Both the position numbers and the translations under genes were made by a program. From positions 1 through 12,443 of the forward strand of contig JAGHSL010000008.1 in NCBI GenBank assembly GCA_018065885.1: a DNA stretch of 12,443 nucleotides. The letters run 5' to 3'. This document shows positions 6,343 to 12,414 of this stretch, piece after piece. The stretch's first letter is position 1; every line of letters starts with the position of its first letter. Origin of the DNA: Candidatus Limimorpha equi (GTDB taxonomy: Bacteria > Bacteroidota > Bacteroidia > Bacteroidales > F082). The notes beneath the pieces are model-generated. The model worked only from the letters and a program-made list of their open reading frames with translations, was not told the DNA's origin and did not search any database.

Positions 6343-6374
6343 AAAAAGGTCGAAGCGTTTGCTTCGGCCTTTTT
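6343..6374. terminator. Strong bidirectional intrinsic terminator
   Basis: GGTCGAAGC (6348-6356) pairs with GCTTCGGCC (6361-6369), including one G-T wobble, around loop GTTT. The stem is extended by A's at 6343-6347 and T's at 6370-6374, so it has a U-run on both strands. It closes the pyrBI-lemA unit from the left and the fic/small-gene unit from the right, only 9 bp past that unit's last stop codon. Confidence 0.92.
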
Positions 6375-6382
6375 CCGTTTTG

Positions 6383-6592
6383 TTAGTCTTGCCAGAAGTC
6401 TTCCCACTGGGGCGGGTCTTCGGTACGCTCGTACCAAGGCGTTCCAATCCAATTGGCTTCGTATTCTTCGCAAGCTTGCCGATAGGCAAGATAGGCTTCC
6501 TGACGAGTCCAAGTTGTTTGAGGATCAACAGCTTCTTCGGGTGTACCTAAGAAATAGTCATCCATTTCATCTTCAAGTGAATAATCGTCCAT
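6383..6592 (-). CDS. Small acidic Trp/Tyr-rich protein of unknown function
   Basis: I do not recognise this 69-residue protein. It is strongly acidic, with clusters such as MDDYSLEDEMDDYFLG and the C-terminus TEDPPQWEDFWQD. It has four Trp and five Tyr residues and a single helix-prone middle (TRQEAYLAYRQACEEYEANW). There is no signal peptide or membrane segment. It lies 46 bp downstream of fic on the same strand and ends just before the shared terminator, so it is probably the last gene of the fic transcript. Acidic proteins beside toxins can act as inhibitors or DNA mimics. However, the Fic-antitoxin motif [S/T]xxxE[G/N] is not convincingly present (only SLEDEM at 5-10), so no role is assigned. 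Confidence 0.6.
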   Translation of the reverse strand: MDDYSLEDEMDDYFLGTPEEAVDPQTTWTRQEAYLAYRQACEEYEANWIGTPWYERTEDPPQWEDFWQD

Positions 6593-6638
6593 AGCTTAAT
6601 TATTTAACGTTCTATATATGCTTCTTGGACATACCGTC

Positions 6639-7742
6639 CTATTGGTCTTCTATGATTTCCCACAAGCCGTTTCGCTTGCCGTTTACTCTCCTCAACATGC
6701 CTTTCTCTTGCAGATTCACGGTTATGGTCTTTACCGTCCGTTCCGATTTTCCTATCTCTACCGCTATCTCTTTCTGAGTGACATCTGGTTTCTTTTGCAC
6801 GACGCGAAGGACTGCAACTTCTTCCAAAGTGCAAATTTTGCACTTTGATGGCAATTCATTACTCGTTTTTGCACTTTGGAATTCTGCACTGCCTTCTGTT
6901 TTTCCCCAATCCACATGCATAATCCTGTTCCTCAGGTCATGCTCTTCACCAAGCAACATGCTTCGGAAAAATCGCTCAAGATAGACAGTCGTTTCCGTAA
7001 TACCATTCGTCAAATCGCTATAGTTTGCACGGACCAATGCATTGCGGAAATACCAGGAGTTTTCGGCAAACACATCGTTCACCACATTAAAACCCAAGGT
7101 GCGAAGATATTTAATCATAAACACAGCCGTGGTGCGTGTGTTACCCTCGCAAAAAGCATGTATCTGCCAGAGGTTGGCACAAAATCTCGACAGATGACGA
7201 ATAGCTTCATCCACATTCATGCCTGCATAGTCAAACTCACGTTCCAGCCTCATGTCGTAGTCGAGGGTGTCGCTGATAGTGTCGGCACTCGCATAGTACA
7301 CGGTCTTTCCGCCTAATACCCATTCGTTTTTCGTGATGTTATAATCGCGGATTCTTCCTGCCTGCTTATAGATTCCGTCGAACAGCCTGCGATGAATGGA
7401 AGTCAGCTGAGCGGGAGTAAACGAGAATGTCTGCTCAGCCAAAATCTCAGTAATGCGTGCCGACACTTTATCCGCCTCCTCAGTACGGTCGTTTTCCGCC
7501 ATCTTCCTGCCTGAAGCTGACTGATAGTAAGAATCAATAAGAGCTTTGGCTTCATCAATGCTGATGTCGCCATTGATATGACGCTTGGCCGTATCAATCA
7601 GATACTCGGAAGTCTTCAATCCATCCACCTGCTGCAAGCCGATAGCCACTTTCCAGGCCTCACCGCGTTCCCGCTGCTGAGGTTCGCCCTGACGTATGTA
7701 CTCTTCCAGACCTTGTATCGTGTATTTCTGTTCTTCGTTCAT
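6639..7742 (-). CDS. Fic-domain protein with VbhA-like N-terminus and C-terminal winged helix
   Basis: Fic proteins usually transfer AMP, or another nucleotide moiety, to target hydroxyls. From the ATG at 7742 it has 367 residues; an ATG at 7766 would add eight. Residues ~25-75 (EAWKVAIGLQQVDG, then a GDISIDEAKALID stretch) resemble the VbhA antitoxin domain. The Fic core spans ~95-270, with the target-docking flap near KTVYYASA (146-153) and the active site HAFCEGNTR at 195-203, so the catalytic His195 is present. Against canonical HPFx[D/E]GNGRxxR, the second Arg is Ala206. The inhibitory [S/T]xxxEG is LQQVDG at 36-41. Residues ~305-365 (VTQKEIAVEIGKSERTVKTI) form a winged helix-turn-helix. 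A 12-bp inverted repeat 46-72 bp upstream could be its operator. The targets are unknown. Confidence 0.9.
   Translation of the reverse strand: MNEEQKYTIQGLEEYIRQGEPQQRERGEAWKVAIGLQQVDGLKTSEYLIDTAKRHINGDISIDEAKALIDSYYQSASGRKMAENDRTEEADKVSARITEILAEQTFSFTPAQLTSIHRRLFDGIYKQAGRIRDYNITKNEWVLGGKTVYYASADTISDTLDYDMRLEREFDYAGMNVDEAIRHLSRFCANLWQIHAFCEGNTRTTAVFMIKYLRTLGFNVVNDVFAENSWYFRNALVRANYSDLTNGITETTVYLERFFRSMLLGEEHDLRNRIMHVDWGKTEGSAEFQSAKTSNELPSKCKICTLEEVAVLRVVQKKPDVTQKEIAVEIGKSERTVKTITVNLQEKGMLRRVNGKRNGLWEIIEDQ
6825..6878. repeat. Perfect 23-bp palindrome plus extra half-site inside fic
   Basis: CAAAGTGCAAA (6825-6835), a central T, then TTTGCACTTTG (6837-6847) form a perfect palindrome. A third copy of the half-site, TTTGCACTTTG, is at 6868-6878. 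They lie in the codons of the linker between the Fic domain and the winged helix (around SKCKICTLE and FQSAKT). The 15-mer TTTTGCACTTTGATG at 6836-6850 also occurs at 4067-4081, across the pyrB leader promoter. Confidence 0.75.
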
Positions 7743-7787
7743 TTTCCTGATTTTTTTACATGACATTCCTCATTCTCCATTTCGGAA

Positions 7788-7814
7788 AATTGTCTAATCT
7801 ATGATTGGACAATT
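7788..7814. promoter_or_regulatory. Inverted repeat upstream of fic, candidate operator
   Basis: The 12-base arm at 7788-7799 (AATTGTCTAATC) pairs with 7803-7814 (GATTGGACAATT) around a 3-base centre, with a single G-T mismatch. It lies 22 bp from the first possible fic ATG (7766) and 46 bp from the preferred one. The size and near-perfect symmetry suit binding by a dimeric helix-turn-helix protein, and the Fic protein itself has such a domain. No canonical -7 element is seen next to it. Function is inferred. Confidence 0.5.
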
Positions 7815-8027
7815 GGTGTTTGAATTCAGTCGTCAATTAGTCGTTTGTGCGTGTTCGCTCGGATTTCGCTCGTAAATTTACGGTTTTACAAGCAATAGAT
7901 TATGTTAATTAGTTATTTATATTATTCTTGCTCGGATTTTTATGGATTTACGAGCGACTAGGAAGACTTGTTTCGTTTTTATTCATTTCTCTTTGGGTTA
8001 GGTTTTTGCAAAGATATTTTTTTCAAA
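7815..8027. other. AT-rich non-coding stretch with inverted and direct repeats
   Basis: I see no convincing gene here. TCGCTCGTAAAT (7866-7877) and ATTTACGAGCGA (7946-7957) are perfect 12-bp inverted copies. GCTCGGATTT occurs directly at 7857-7866 and 7930-7939. ACTAGGAAG at 7957-7965 recurs at 8037-8045. The minus-strand octamer TATCTTTG (8009-8016) fits TAnnTTTG and could start a long-leader fic transcript, but it has no -33 box. The stretch looks like decayed DNA between fic and a restriction-gene remnant. Confidence 0.5.
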
Positions 8028-8174
8028 TTAATCCTCACTAGGAAGCGTTTCATCGCCGTCCATCGGCTTAATCATAGATTCAATATAGGCGATTTCCGCC
8101 TCCGTCAATCCGCAAAGTTTACACATCAACTTGTCTATTCCTTTTCTCATTCGCTCGTGGATTAAATTTGGTTT
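8028..8174 (-). pseudogene. 3' remnant resembling a TaqI/Eco57I-type restriction-methylase C-terminus
   Basis: A minus-strand frame opens after a TAG (8175-8177) and ends with TAA at 8028-8030, giving 48 residues. It reads KPNLIHERMRKGIDKL, then MCKLCGLTEAEIAYIES, and ends in TLPSED. The 'IDKLVYKLYGLTEEEI' type ending is one I associate with Eco57I/TaqI-like restriction-methylases, where it closes the target-recognition domain. Nothing of the methylase body is visible upstream and there is an in-frame stop, so this reads as a broken leftover. The piece from the ATG at 8150 (40 residues) could still be expressed as a small protein, but no promoter supports that. The family match is from memory. 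Confidence 0.5.
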
Positions 8175-8204
8175 CTAAGAGGATGTCCATTATTATGGCA
8201 CTAA

Positions 8205-8717
8205 TTATTTGTTTAATAGTTTATTTTGTTCGTTCAAAAGCAAAGATTCGATAGTGTTTTCTATTGCCCGTTCATCGCATTGAGCATGAGCATTCGGGCA
8301 ATTGGGATCTGTACAACATCCATGCTGCATTAACAGGGGAAAATTGTGTTTGGTGCAAAACAAACGAATATTATATGGATGAGGGTCGTTATCATGCATT
8401 GAACCCATATACATATCCCACGTTACTTTAATTCCCGCTTTATTATCCTCAATAGAATTAAGTTTTTTTAGACGTTTTTCTATTTTGAGTTTTTGTTGGT
8501 CATTTTTCTTTGAACTAAATTTTGCTATGCAAATAAACACGACAACAAGGATTATTACAAAAACGATAAGATCGATTATATTGAACCTGCTTTGTATTAA
8601 CCAACTCCATTTTTCTGAATTAAATAGTTTTTCAATCGGAATTAAATTGAATACTCGTTCTAATATAACAGACAGCACAATTCCACCCAACCAGACTAAC
8701 GCTTTTTTAATTTTCAT
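8205..8717 (-). CDS. Two-helix membrane protein with C-terminal Cys/His cluster
   Basis: I do not recognise this 170-residue protein. Two hydrophobic segments, ~6-19 (ALVWLGGIVLSVIL) and ~48-66 (IDLIVFVIILVVVFICIAK), suggest a membrane hairpin. A Lys/Glu-rich linker (~68-90) and a C-terminal domain of about 80 residues follow. That domain carries C121, H124, H132, C134, C135, C140, H144 and C147, a spacing that could bind zinc, with DPHPYNIRLFCTKH leading in. The ATG at 8717 is preferred because it lies 25 bp past the hsdS stop; an ATG at 8756 would overlap hsdS. Same strand and close spacing make it the third gene of the restriction-modification operon, though a link to restriction is inferred. 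It is AT-rich compared with hsdM. Confidence 0.72.
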   Translation of the reverse strand: MKIKKALVWLGGIVLSVILERVFNLIPIEKLFNSEKWSWLIQSRFNIIDLIVFVIILVVVFICIAKFSSKKNDQQKLKIEKRLKKLNSIEDNKAGIKVTWDMYMGSMHDNDPHPYNIRLFCTKHNFPLLMQHGCCTDPNCPNAHAQCDERAIENTIESLLLNEQNKLLNK

Positions 8718-8742
8718 ATAATTATAACTTCTGTGTTTATGT

Positions 8743-10113
8743 TTATTCTTTTTCAATCTCCCTTTCCACCATCAGTTTTGCCTGATCCAGCAACCGTCTG
8801 CTTTCCGCTTTCAGGGCGAAACTTTCCTGAATCTTTGCGGAAATGGTTTCTTGGATTGGCATTGGCAGAATTGGGATAGGCAAATTCAAAATGTCCTCAT
8901 CTTTTATGACTGGATATGAACTGCCAACATTCCATTTCAACAGCCAATCTCTATAAACTTGAGTGCGCAATAGTATTTGCAAGACCTCTTTCTTATAAGT
9001 GGTTTTCTCATGTAAAACAGTGAAAGCACCACTACCTATCAATTTGTCATCATCAAAATCAATAATTGAAACGGCACCTCTGTATGGTCTCACTTTGGAA
9101 ATCAGTATGTCATTTTTGTGCAATACTCTCTTTGCATTATCTGGAAGCTCTTCTTTGGAAATCAAATTGTATTTTGCCGTTCCATCGCTGATATTTATAT
9201 CTCCAATTTCAATGTAATTGTATGATTCTTCTTTAAAGTCGCATACTTCTGTATTTTGAGTAAACAAATCACCAATAATCTCAGTTCCATTCTTGTAATT
9301 TTTGATAATGTTTTCAATTTCATCATACTTCGTCTGGTAATATTCCGCATCCAATCTGCCGCTTGTCAAAAATGATTCTTTCAGTTGCTTGATGTTGACT
9401 GGTGCATTGTTGGGTTGCCAATCTTTTAAACCAAGTTCGGATAAAAGTATGTCTTCTGCTTTGGAATAGAGAGATTTTGATTTTGAAAGATATTGATAAG
9501 CACAATCTACATTTTTTCCTATTTGTAATTGGAAACTATCAGATAAAACAGGTATCTGCAAATTATCCAAATCATATTTACTTAAATTAAGTTGATTATT
9601 TCCTCTTCCAAGAATTTCTATTTGAAGTCGAACAAAAGATGTTTGAAGCACAATAAATAAAAACAGCTGATTAATACGAGCTCTGATATTGAATATTCTC
9701 TGATTATAAGTAATCTCATATTGAGGCTGATTATAAATCAACAACAATTTGCCAAGATCCCAATAATTATGATGTGTTGCACCTATTAAAATGTCATTTT
9801 TACCCAATGCGTTTGATGGAAACTTATTGTATTCTTTTATAGTTATTTTATTCCAAGAATCAACAGGCATACTTGCATTAATATCCGCTATTGTTGCAAT
9901 AGAAATTCCATCACAACCAAATGCATCACTTGCATAAGCATATCCACCGAATGTATCGGCAATAGAAGACAATTTGGGATACGATTTCTCATTTAAGTAT
10001 CTTCTATTATCAAGGTATTTTCTTTGATAAAACTCTGCATCAACTCTAATGTCTTTATGTGATAGTTGCACTTCGCTCAATCTTACCTCACTAATTTCCA
10101 ACCCTTCCAACAA
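8743..10113 (-). CDS. Restriction-modification specificity subunit (HsdS-like)
   Basis: This subunit recognises the DNA target for the methylase/nuclease encoded upstream. It has two similar halves. Each starts with a DAE[F/Y]YQxKY segment (25-33 and 255-263) and contains NDILI (106-110 and 334-338), the pattern of two target-recognition domains. Helical spacers (SKAEDILLSELGLKDW at 217-232, and the C-terminal LLDQAKLMVEREIE) separate and end them. The first possible start is a TTG at 10113; the next ATG is Met82, far inside recognition domain 1. The -1 frame of the methylase gene is open into this gene through LGIPFNEAKYKRL. That segment looks like part of the real N-terminus, so the true start or a slip onto this frame is an open question. 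It is lower in G+C than hsdM, as is usual for specificity genes. Confidence 0.9.
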   Translation of the reverse strand: MLEGLEISEVRLSEVQLSHKDIRVDAEFYQRKYLDNRRYLNEKSYPKLSSIADTFGGYAYASDAFGCDGISIATIADINASMPVDSWNKITIKEYNKFPSNALGKNDILIGATHHNYWDLGKLLLIYNQPQYEITYNQRIFNIRARINQLFLFIVLQTSFVRLQIEILGRGNNQLNLSKYDLDNLQIPVLSDSFQLQIGKNVDCAYQYLSKSKSLYSKAEDILLSELGLKDWQPNNAPVNIKQLKESFLTSGRLDAEYYQTKYDEIENIIKNYKNGTEIIGDLFTQNTEVCDFKEESYNYIEIGDINISDGTAKYNLISKEELPDNAKRVLHKNDILISKVRPYRGAVSIIDFDDDKLIGSGAFTVLHEKTTYKKEVLQILLRTQVYRDWLLKWNVGSSYPVIKDEDILNLPIPILPMPIQETISAKIQESFALKAESRRLLDQAKLMVEREIEKE

Positions 10114-10145
10114 TCGCTTATATTTAGCTTCGTTGAAAGGGATGC

Positions 10146-12215
10146 CTAAAAAAAACTCAGTCCTTCCTTTTTGGCAAACTCAGCAAAGGCTTCGGCAATG
10201 CCGTCGCGGGTCAAGCCGTCGTGGTTGAAAAGGTCGTGCTTCACAATCAAATGGCCGTGCGAATCCAAAAGATACTCGTTATTTTCCTTTGGCGTTACTT
10301 CGTAATGTGCAACGACATCGGAAACCATCCATTCGTTTTGCTCGTCGGCTGGTTTTGCAGCCCGTGGATAATCGCCCTTCTTCACAAAAATCTTTTCTCC
10401 GCTGTTGTCCTTGCTCGGTTCCTGCATCGTGGCAAAGAAAATCGGATAATCCTCTTTCTTGGGGCAAAGCACATCGTCCCATTTCTGAACAAAAAGGACA
10501 CTTGTCTTGGTGCCGGTATGCGGCTTGAAAACATTGCCATGCAAGCCAACCACCGCCAAAATACGGCAACGCTCAGCAATGTAATCACGGATATACTTGT
10601 CGCTGCTGTTGTTGAAACGGCCTTGCGGCAACACAATGGCCATACGTCCGCCTGGCTTCAGGAAGTCCAGATTACGCTCAATGAAAAGGATGTCGCGCCC
10701 CACCTTGCTTGCCATCTTTCCGGCTGCGTTTTTGCTCAATTCATATTTCGAGAGAATCCGGCTTTCCTTTATATCACCCGCAAACGGCGGATTCGCCATC
10801 AGAATATCAAACTGGAAATCGCGGTTGGAAGATTTGTTTGTGCGCATTTTTTTCAACTTATTCCAACCATTGAAATAGGTTTCCTGCCAGTTTTCATCCT
10901 TCAGGTTCTCATCCCAACGCTCGTAATCCAATGTGTTGAGGTGCAAGACATTGGTCTGTCCGTCACCGGCAATCAAATTCAAAGTTCTTGCCACACGGAC
11001 GGCTTTTTCGTCAAAGTCAATGGCAAAAACTTTACTTTGCACATAATCCGTACATTCTGGATCCTTTGGCTCCAAAGTAAAAAGGTGGCTTTTCTTCAAG
11101 CCTTTGCTTTCCTGAATCTTTTGCCAAACATAGAAAATGGTGTGTACGGGGAAACCGCAACTTCCTGCCGCCGTATCAATCATGGTTTCATTAGCCGACG
11201 GATTGAGCATCCGCACACACATGTCAATCACATATCGCGGTGTGAAATACTGTCCTTTTTCACCCTTGCTGCTCTTGTTTATCAGATATTCAAAGGCCTC
11301 ATCCACCACATCAAGGTTGGAATTAAACAATTTCACGTCTTGCAAAGAACTCACACAAACCGACAAATGCGAAGGCGTCAGCATCAGTTTGGCATCTTCG
11401 GTGAAAACGCCCGCCCACTTTTCTTTGGCTTCGTTGAAAAGATGCTGGAGTTTCTCTTTCAGTTCGGTTTCCGTATCACCATAATTGCGGAATTCAAGAT
11501 GGCGGTCTTTCTTGCGACCGCTTTCCATTTCATCGTACAGCTTTGTGAAAATCAACTTAAAGACTTCCTCAAAGACATCCACACCCGCATTGGCAAGCAC
11601 TTCGTCTTCCATTTCCAAAATCAGGTCTTTCAACGATTTGCGCTCGTTGACCAGTTTGTCTTTTGCTATCAAGTCGTCAATCGTCCAACGCTCACTTAAA
11701 ATGTCGGAAAGTTTTTCGTTTGCATTGGGGATTGTCGGAATATCTTCAAAGAAATTCGGATCCTTGCGATGATAATATGAAATGCTTTCGCCATTCGTCC
11801 AAATGCCAATCGGCGCACCCGTTCCGTTACAGTAGCTTTTCAACTGCTCTTTTCCGTCCTTCAGTTTCGGACTTTTCAGTTCTACAATGATATAAGGTGA
11901 ATAGGTTTGGTCTTTATCGAAAATGACAATGTCGGCACGCTTCTTTTCCCTTCCGAAAGTCACCACATATTCCAATTCCATCCGTGAAACAGGATAATGG
12001 AAATCATCAATCAGAACCATCAGATAAAGCTGGCGGACGATTTCTTCAGGAGTCAGCTTGATAGACTTGTTTCTTACACGACAATTGATGTAAGGCGTCG
12101 GTTTGCCTTTAACATCCTTTTCTTCTATCTGTGATTCAAGTTGAATGATTTTTTCCTTGCTGAACTGCGACAAGCTGTAGTCGCTGCCTTTAAGTATTTC
12201 AGAAATGGTGATCAT
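10146..12215 (-). CDS. Fused HsdR-type nuclease and N6-adenine methylase (BcgI-A-like)
   Basis: From the ATG at 12215 the protein has 689 residues. Residues ~55-165 form an HsdR N-terminal-type PD-(D/E)xK nuclease domain: D95 in RADIVIF, E112 and K114 in VELKSP, and QxxxY at 124-128. Residues ~210-600 form a Type I-style N6-adenine methylase: GQYFTPR (321-327), SAM motif I AAGSCGF (349-355, in place of the usual ACGSGGF), catalytic NPPF (475-478) and LKPGGRMAIVLP (519-530). No DEAD/helicase translocase is present, so it differs from a Type I HsdR. Nuclease plus methylase in one chain with a separate S protein recalls Type IIB enzymes such as BcgI. The TTG at 12272 is rejected as a start because a -7 element overlaps it. 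Confidence 0.9.
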   Translation of the reverse strand: MITISEILKGSDYSLSQFSKEKIIQLESQIEEKDVKGKPTPYINCRVRNKSIKLTPEEIVRQLYLMVLIDDFHYPVSRMELEYVVTFGREKKRADIVIFDKDQTYSPYIIVELKSPKLKDGKEQLKSYCNGTGAPIGIWTNGESISYYHRKDPNFFEDIPTIPNANEKLSDILSERWTIDDLIAKDKLVNERKSLKDLILEMEDEVLANAGVDVFEEVFKLIFTKLYDEMESGRKKDRHLEFRNYGDTETELKEKLQHLFNEAKEKWAGVFTEDAKLMLTPSHLSVCVSSLQDVKLFNSNLDVVDEAFEYLINKSSKGEKGQYFTPRYVIDMCVRMLNPSANETMIDTAAGSCGFPVHTIFYVWQKIQESKGLKKSHLFTLEPKDPECTDYVQSKVFAIDFDEKAVRVARTLNLIAGDGQTNVLHLNTLDYERWDENLKDENWQETYFNGWNKLKKMRTNKSSNRDFQFDILMANPPFAGDIKESRILSKYELSKNAAGKMASKVGRDILFIERNLDFLKPGGRMAIVLPQGRFNNSSDKYIRDYIAERCRILAVVGLHGNVFKPHTGTKTSVLFVQKWDDVLCPKKEDYPIFFATMQEPSKDNSGEKIFVKKGDYPRAAKPADEQNEWMVSDVVAHYEVTPKENNEYLLDSHGHLIVKHDLFNHDGLTRDGIAEAFAEFAKKEGLSFF
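10148..10155 (-). repeat. Homopolymer T8 on the hsdM stop codon
   Basis: On the coding strand the methylase ends AGT TTT TTT TAG, with eight T's in a row. A -1 slip on T_TTT_TTT would continue as TTA GGC ATC CCT into hsdS with no stop. Insertion of one T gives the same in-frame fusion. Either way the tract controls whether methylase and specificity subunit are one chain or two. Confidence 0.85.
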
Positions 12216-12269
12216 ATTCAAATGGAAACTTGTTATTGATTTTATGTAAGTAACTCTTTTATTGATTTG

Positions 12270-12277
12270 CAAAAATA
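12270..12277 (-). promoter_or_regulatory. -7 promoter element of the restriction-modification operon
   Basis: TATTTTTG on the minus strand fits TAnnTTTG. CTTTGG at 12292-12297 gives a TTTG box with a rather short 15-base spacer. Transcription would start near 12264, leaving a leader of about 50 bases before the ATG at 12215. Confidence 0.6.
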
Positions 12278-12329
12278 AGGAATTATCAAAACCAAAGTAT
12301 TATTTTTTCAAAGGCCTTCAGCCTTCCCA

Positions 12330-12371
12330 CCAAAAGGCGGCGGCCTTTTGGTGAAAAGCACGCCGCCTTTT
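12330..12371. repeat. Nested, mutually exclusive inverted repeats
   Basis: CCAAAAGG (12330-12337) pairs with CCTTTTGG (12344-12351). Alternatively AAAAGGCGGC (12332-12341) pairs with GCCGCCTTTT (12362-12371). The two folds share bases and cannot coexist. No gene is seen between 12273 and the right edge. Confidence 0.65.
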
Positions 12372-12375
12372 ACCC

Positions 12376-12414
12376 AAAAGCCCGCCTGCTTTTTGAAAAA
12401 GCAGGCGGGCTTTT
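12376..12414. terminator. Perfect 39-bp hairpin, bidirectional terminator
   Basis: AAAAGCCCGCCTGCTTTTT (12376-12394) and its exact complement (12396-12414) flank a single G. The GC-rich core with A/T tails works as a terminator on either strand. It insulates the restriction-modification operon from whatever lies to the right. Confidence 0.85.

Noticed and set aside
8743..10113. Possible recombination-driven shuffling of specificity domains
   Set aside because: The two halves share only protein-level similarity (DAE[F/Y]YQ, NDILI). I found no long identical DNA repeats, and no invertase or spare S fragment lies in the window.
10221..11699. Very long plus-strand open frame (492 codons)
   Set aside because: It lies wholly antisense to the methylase gene, and its translation is low-complexity His/Phe/Gln-rich with no recognisable domain. 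It is a shadow of codon bias on the other strand.
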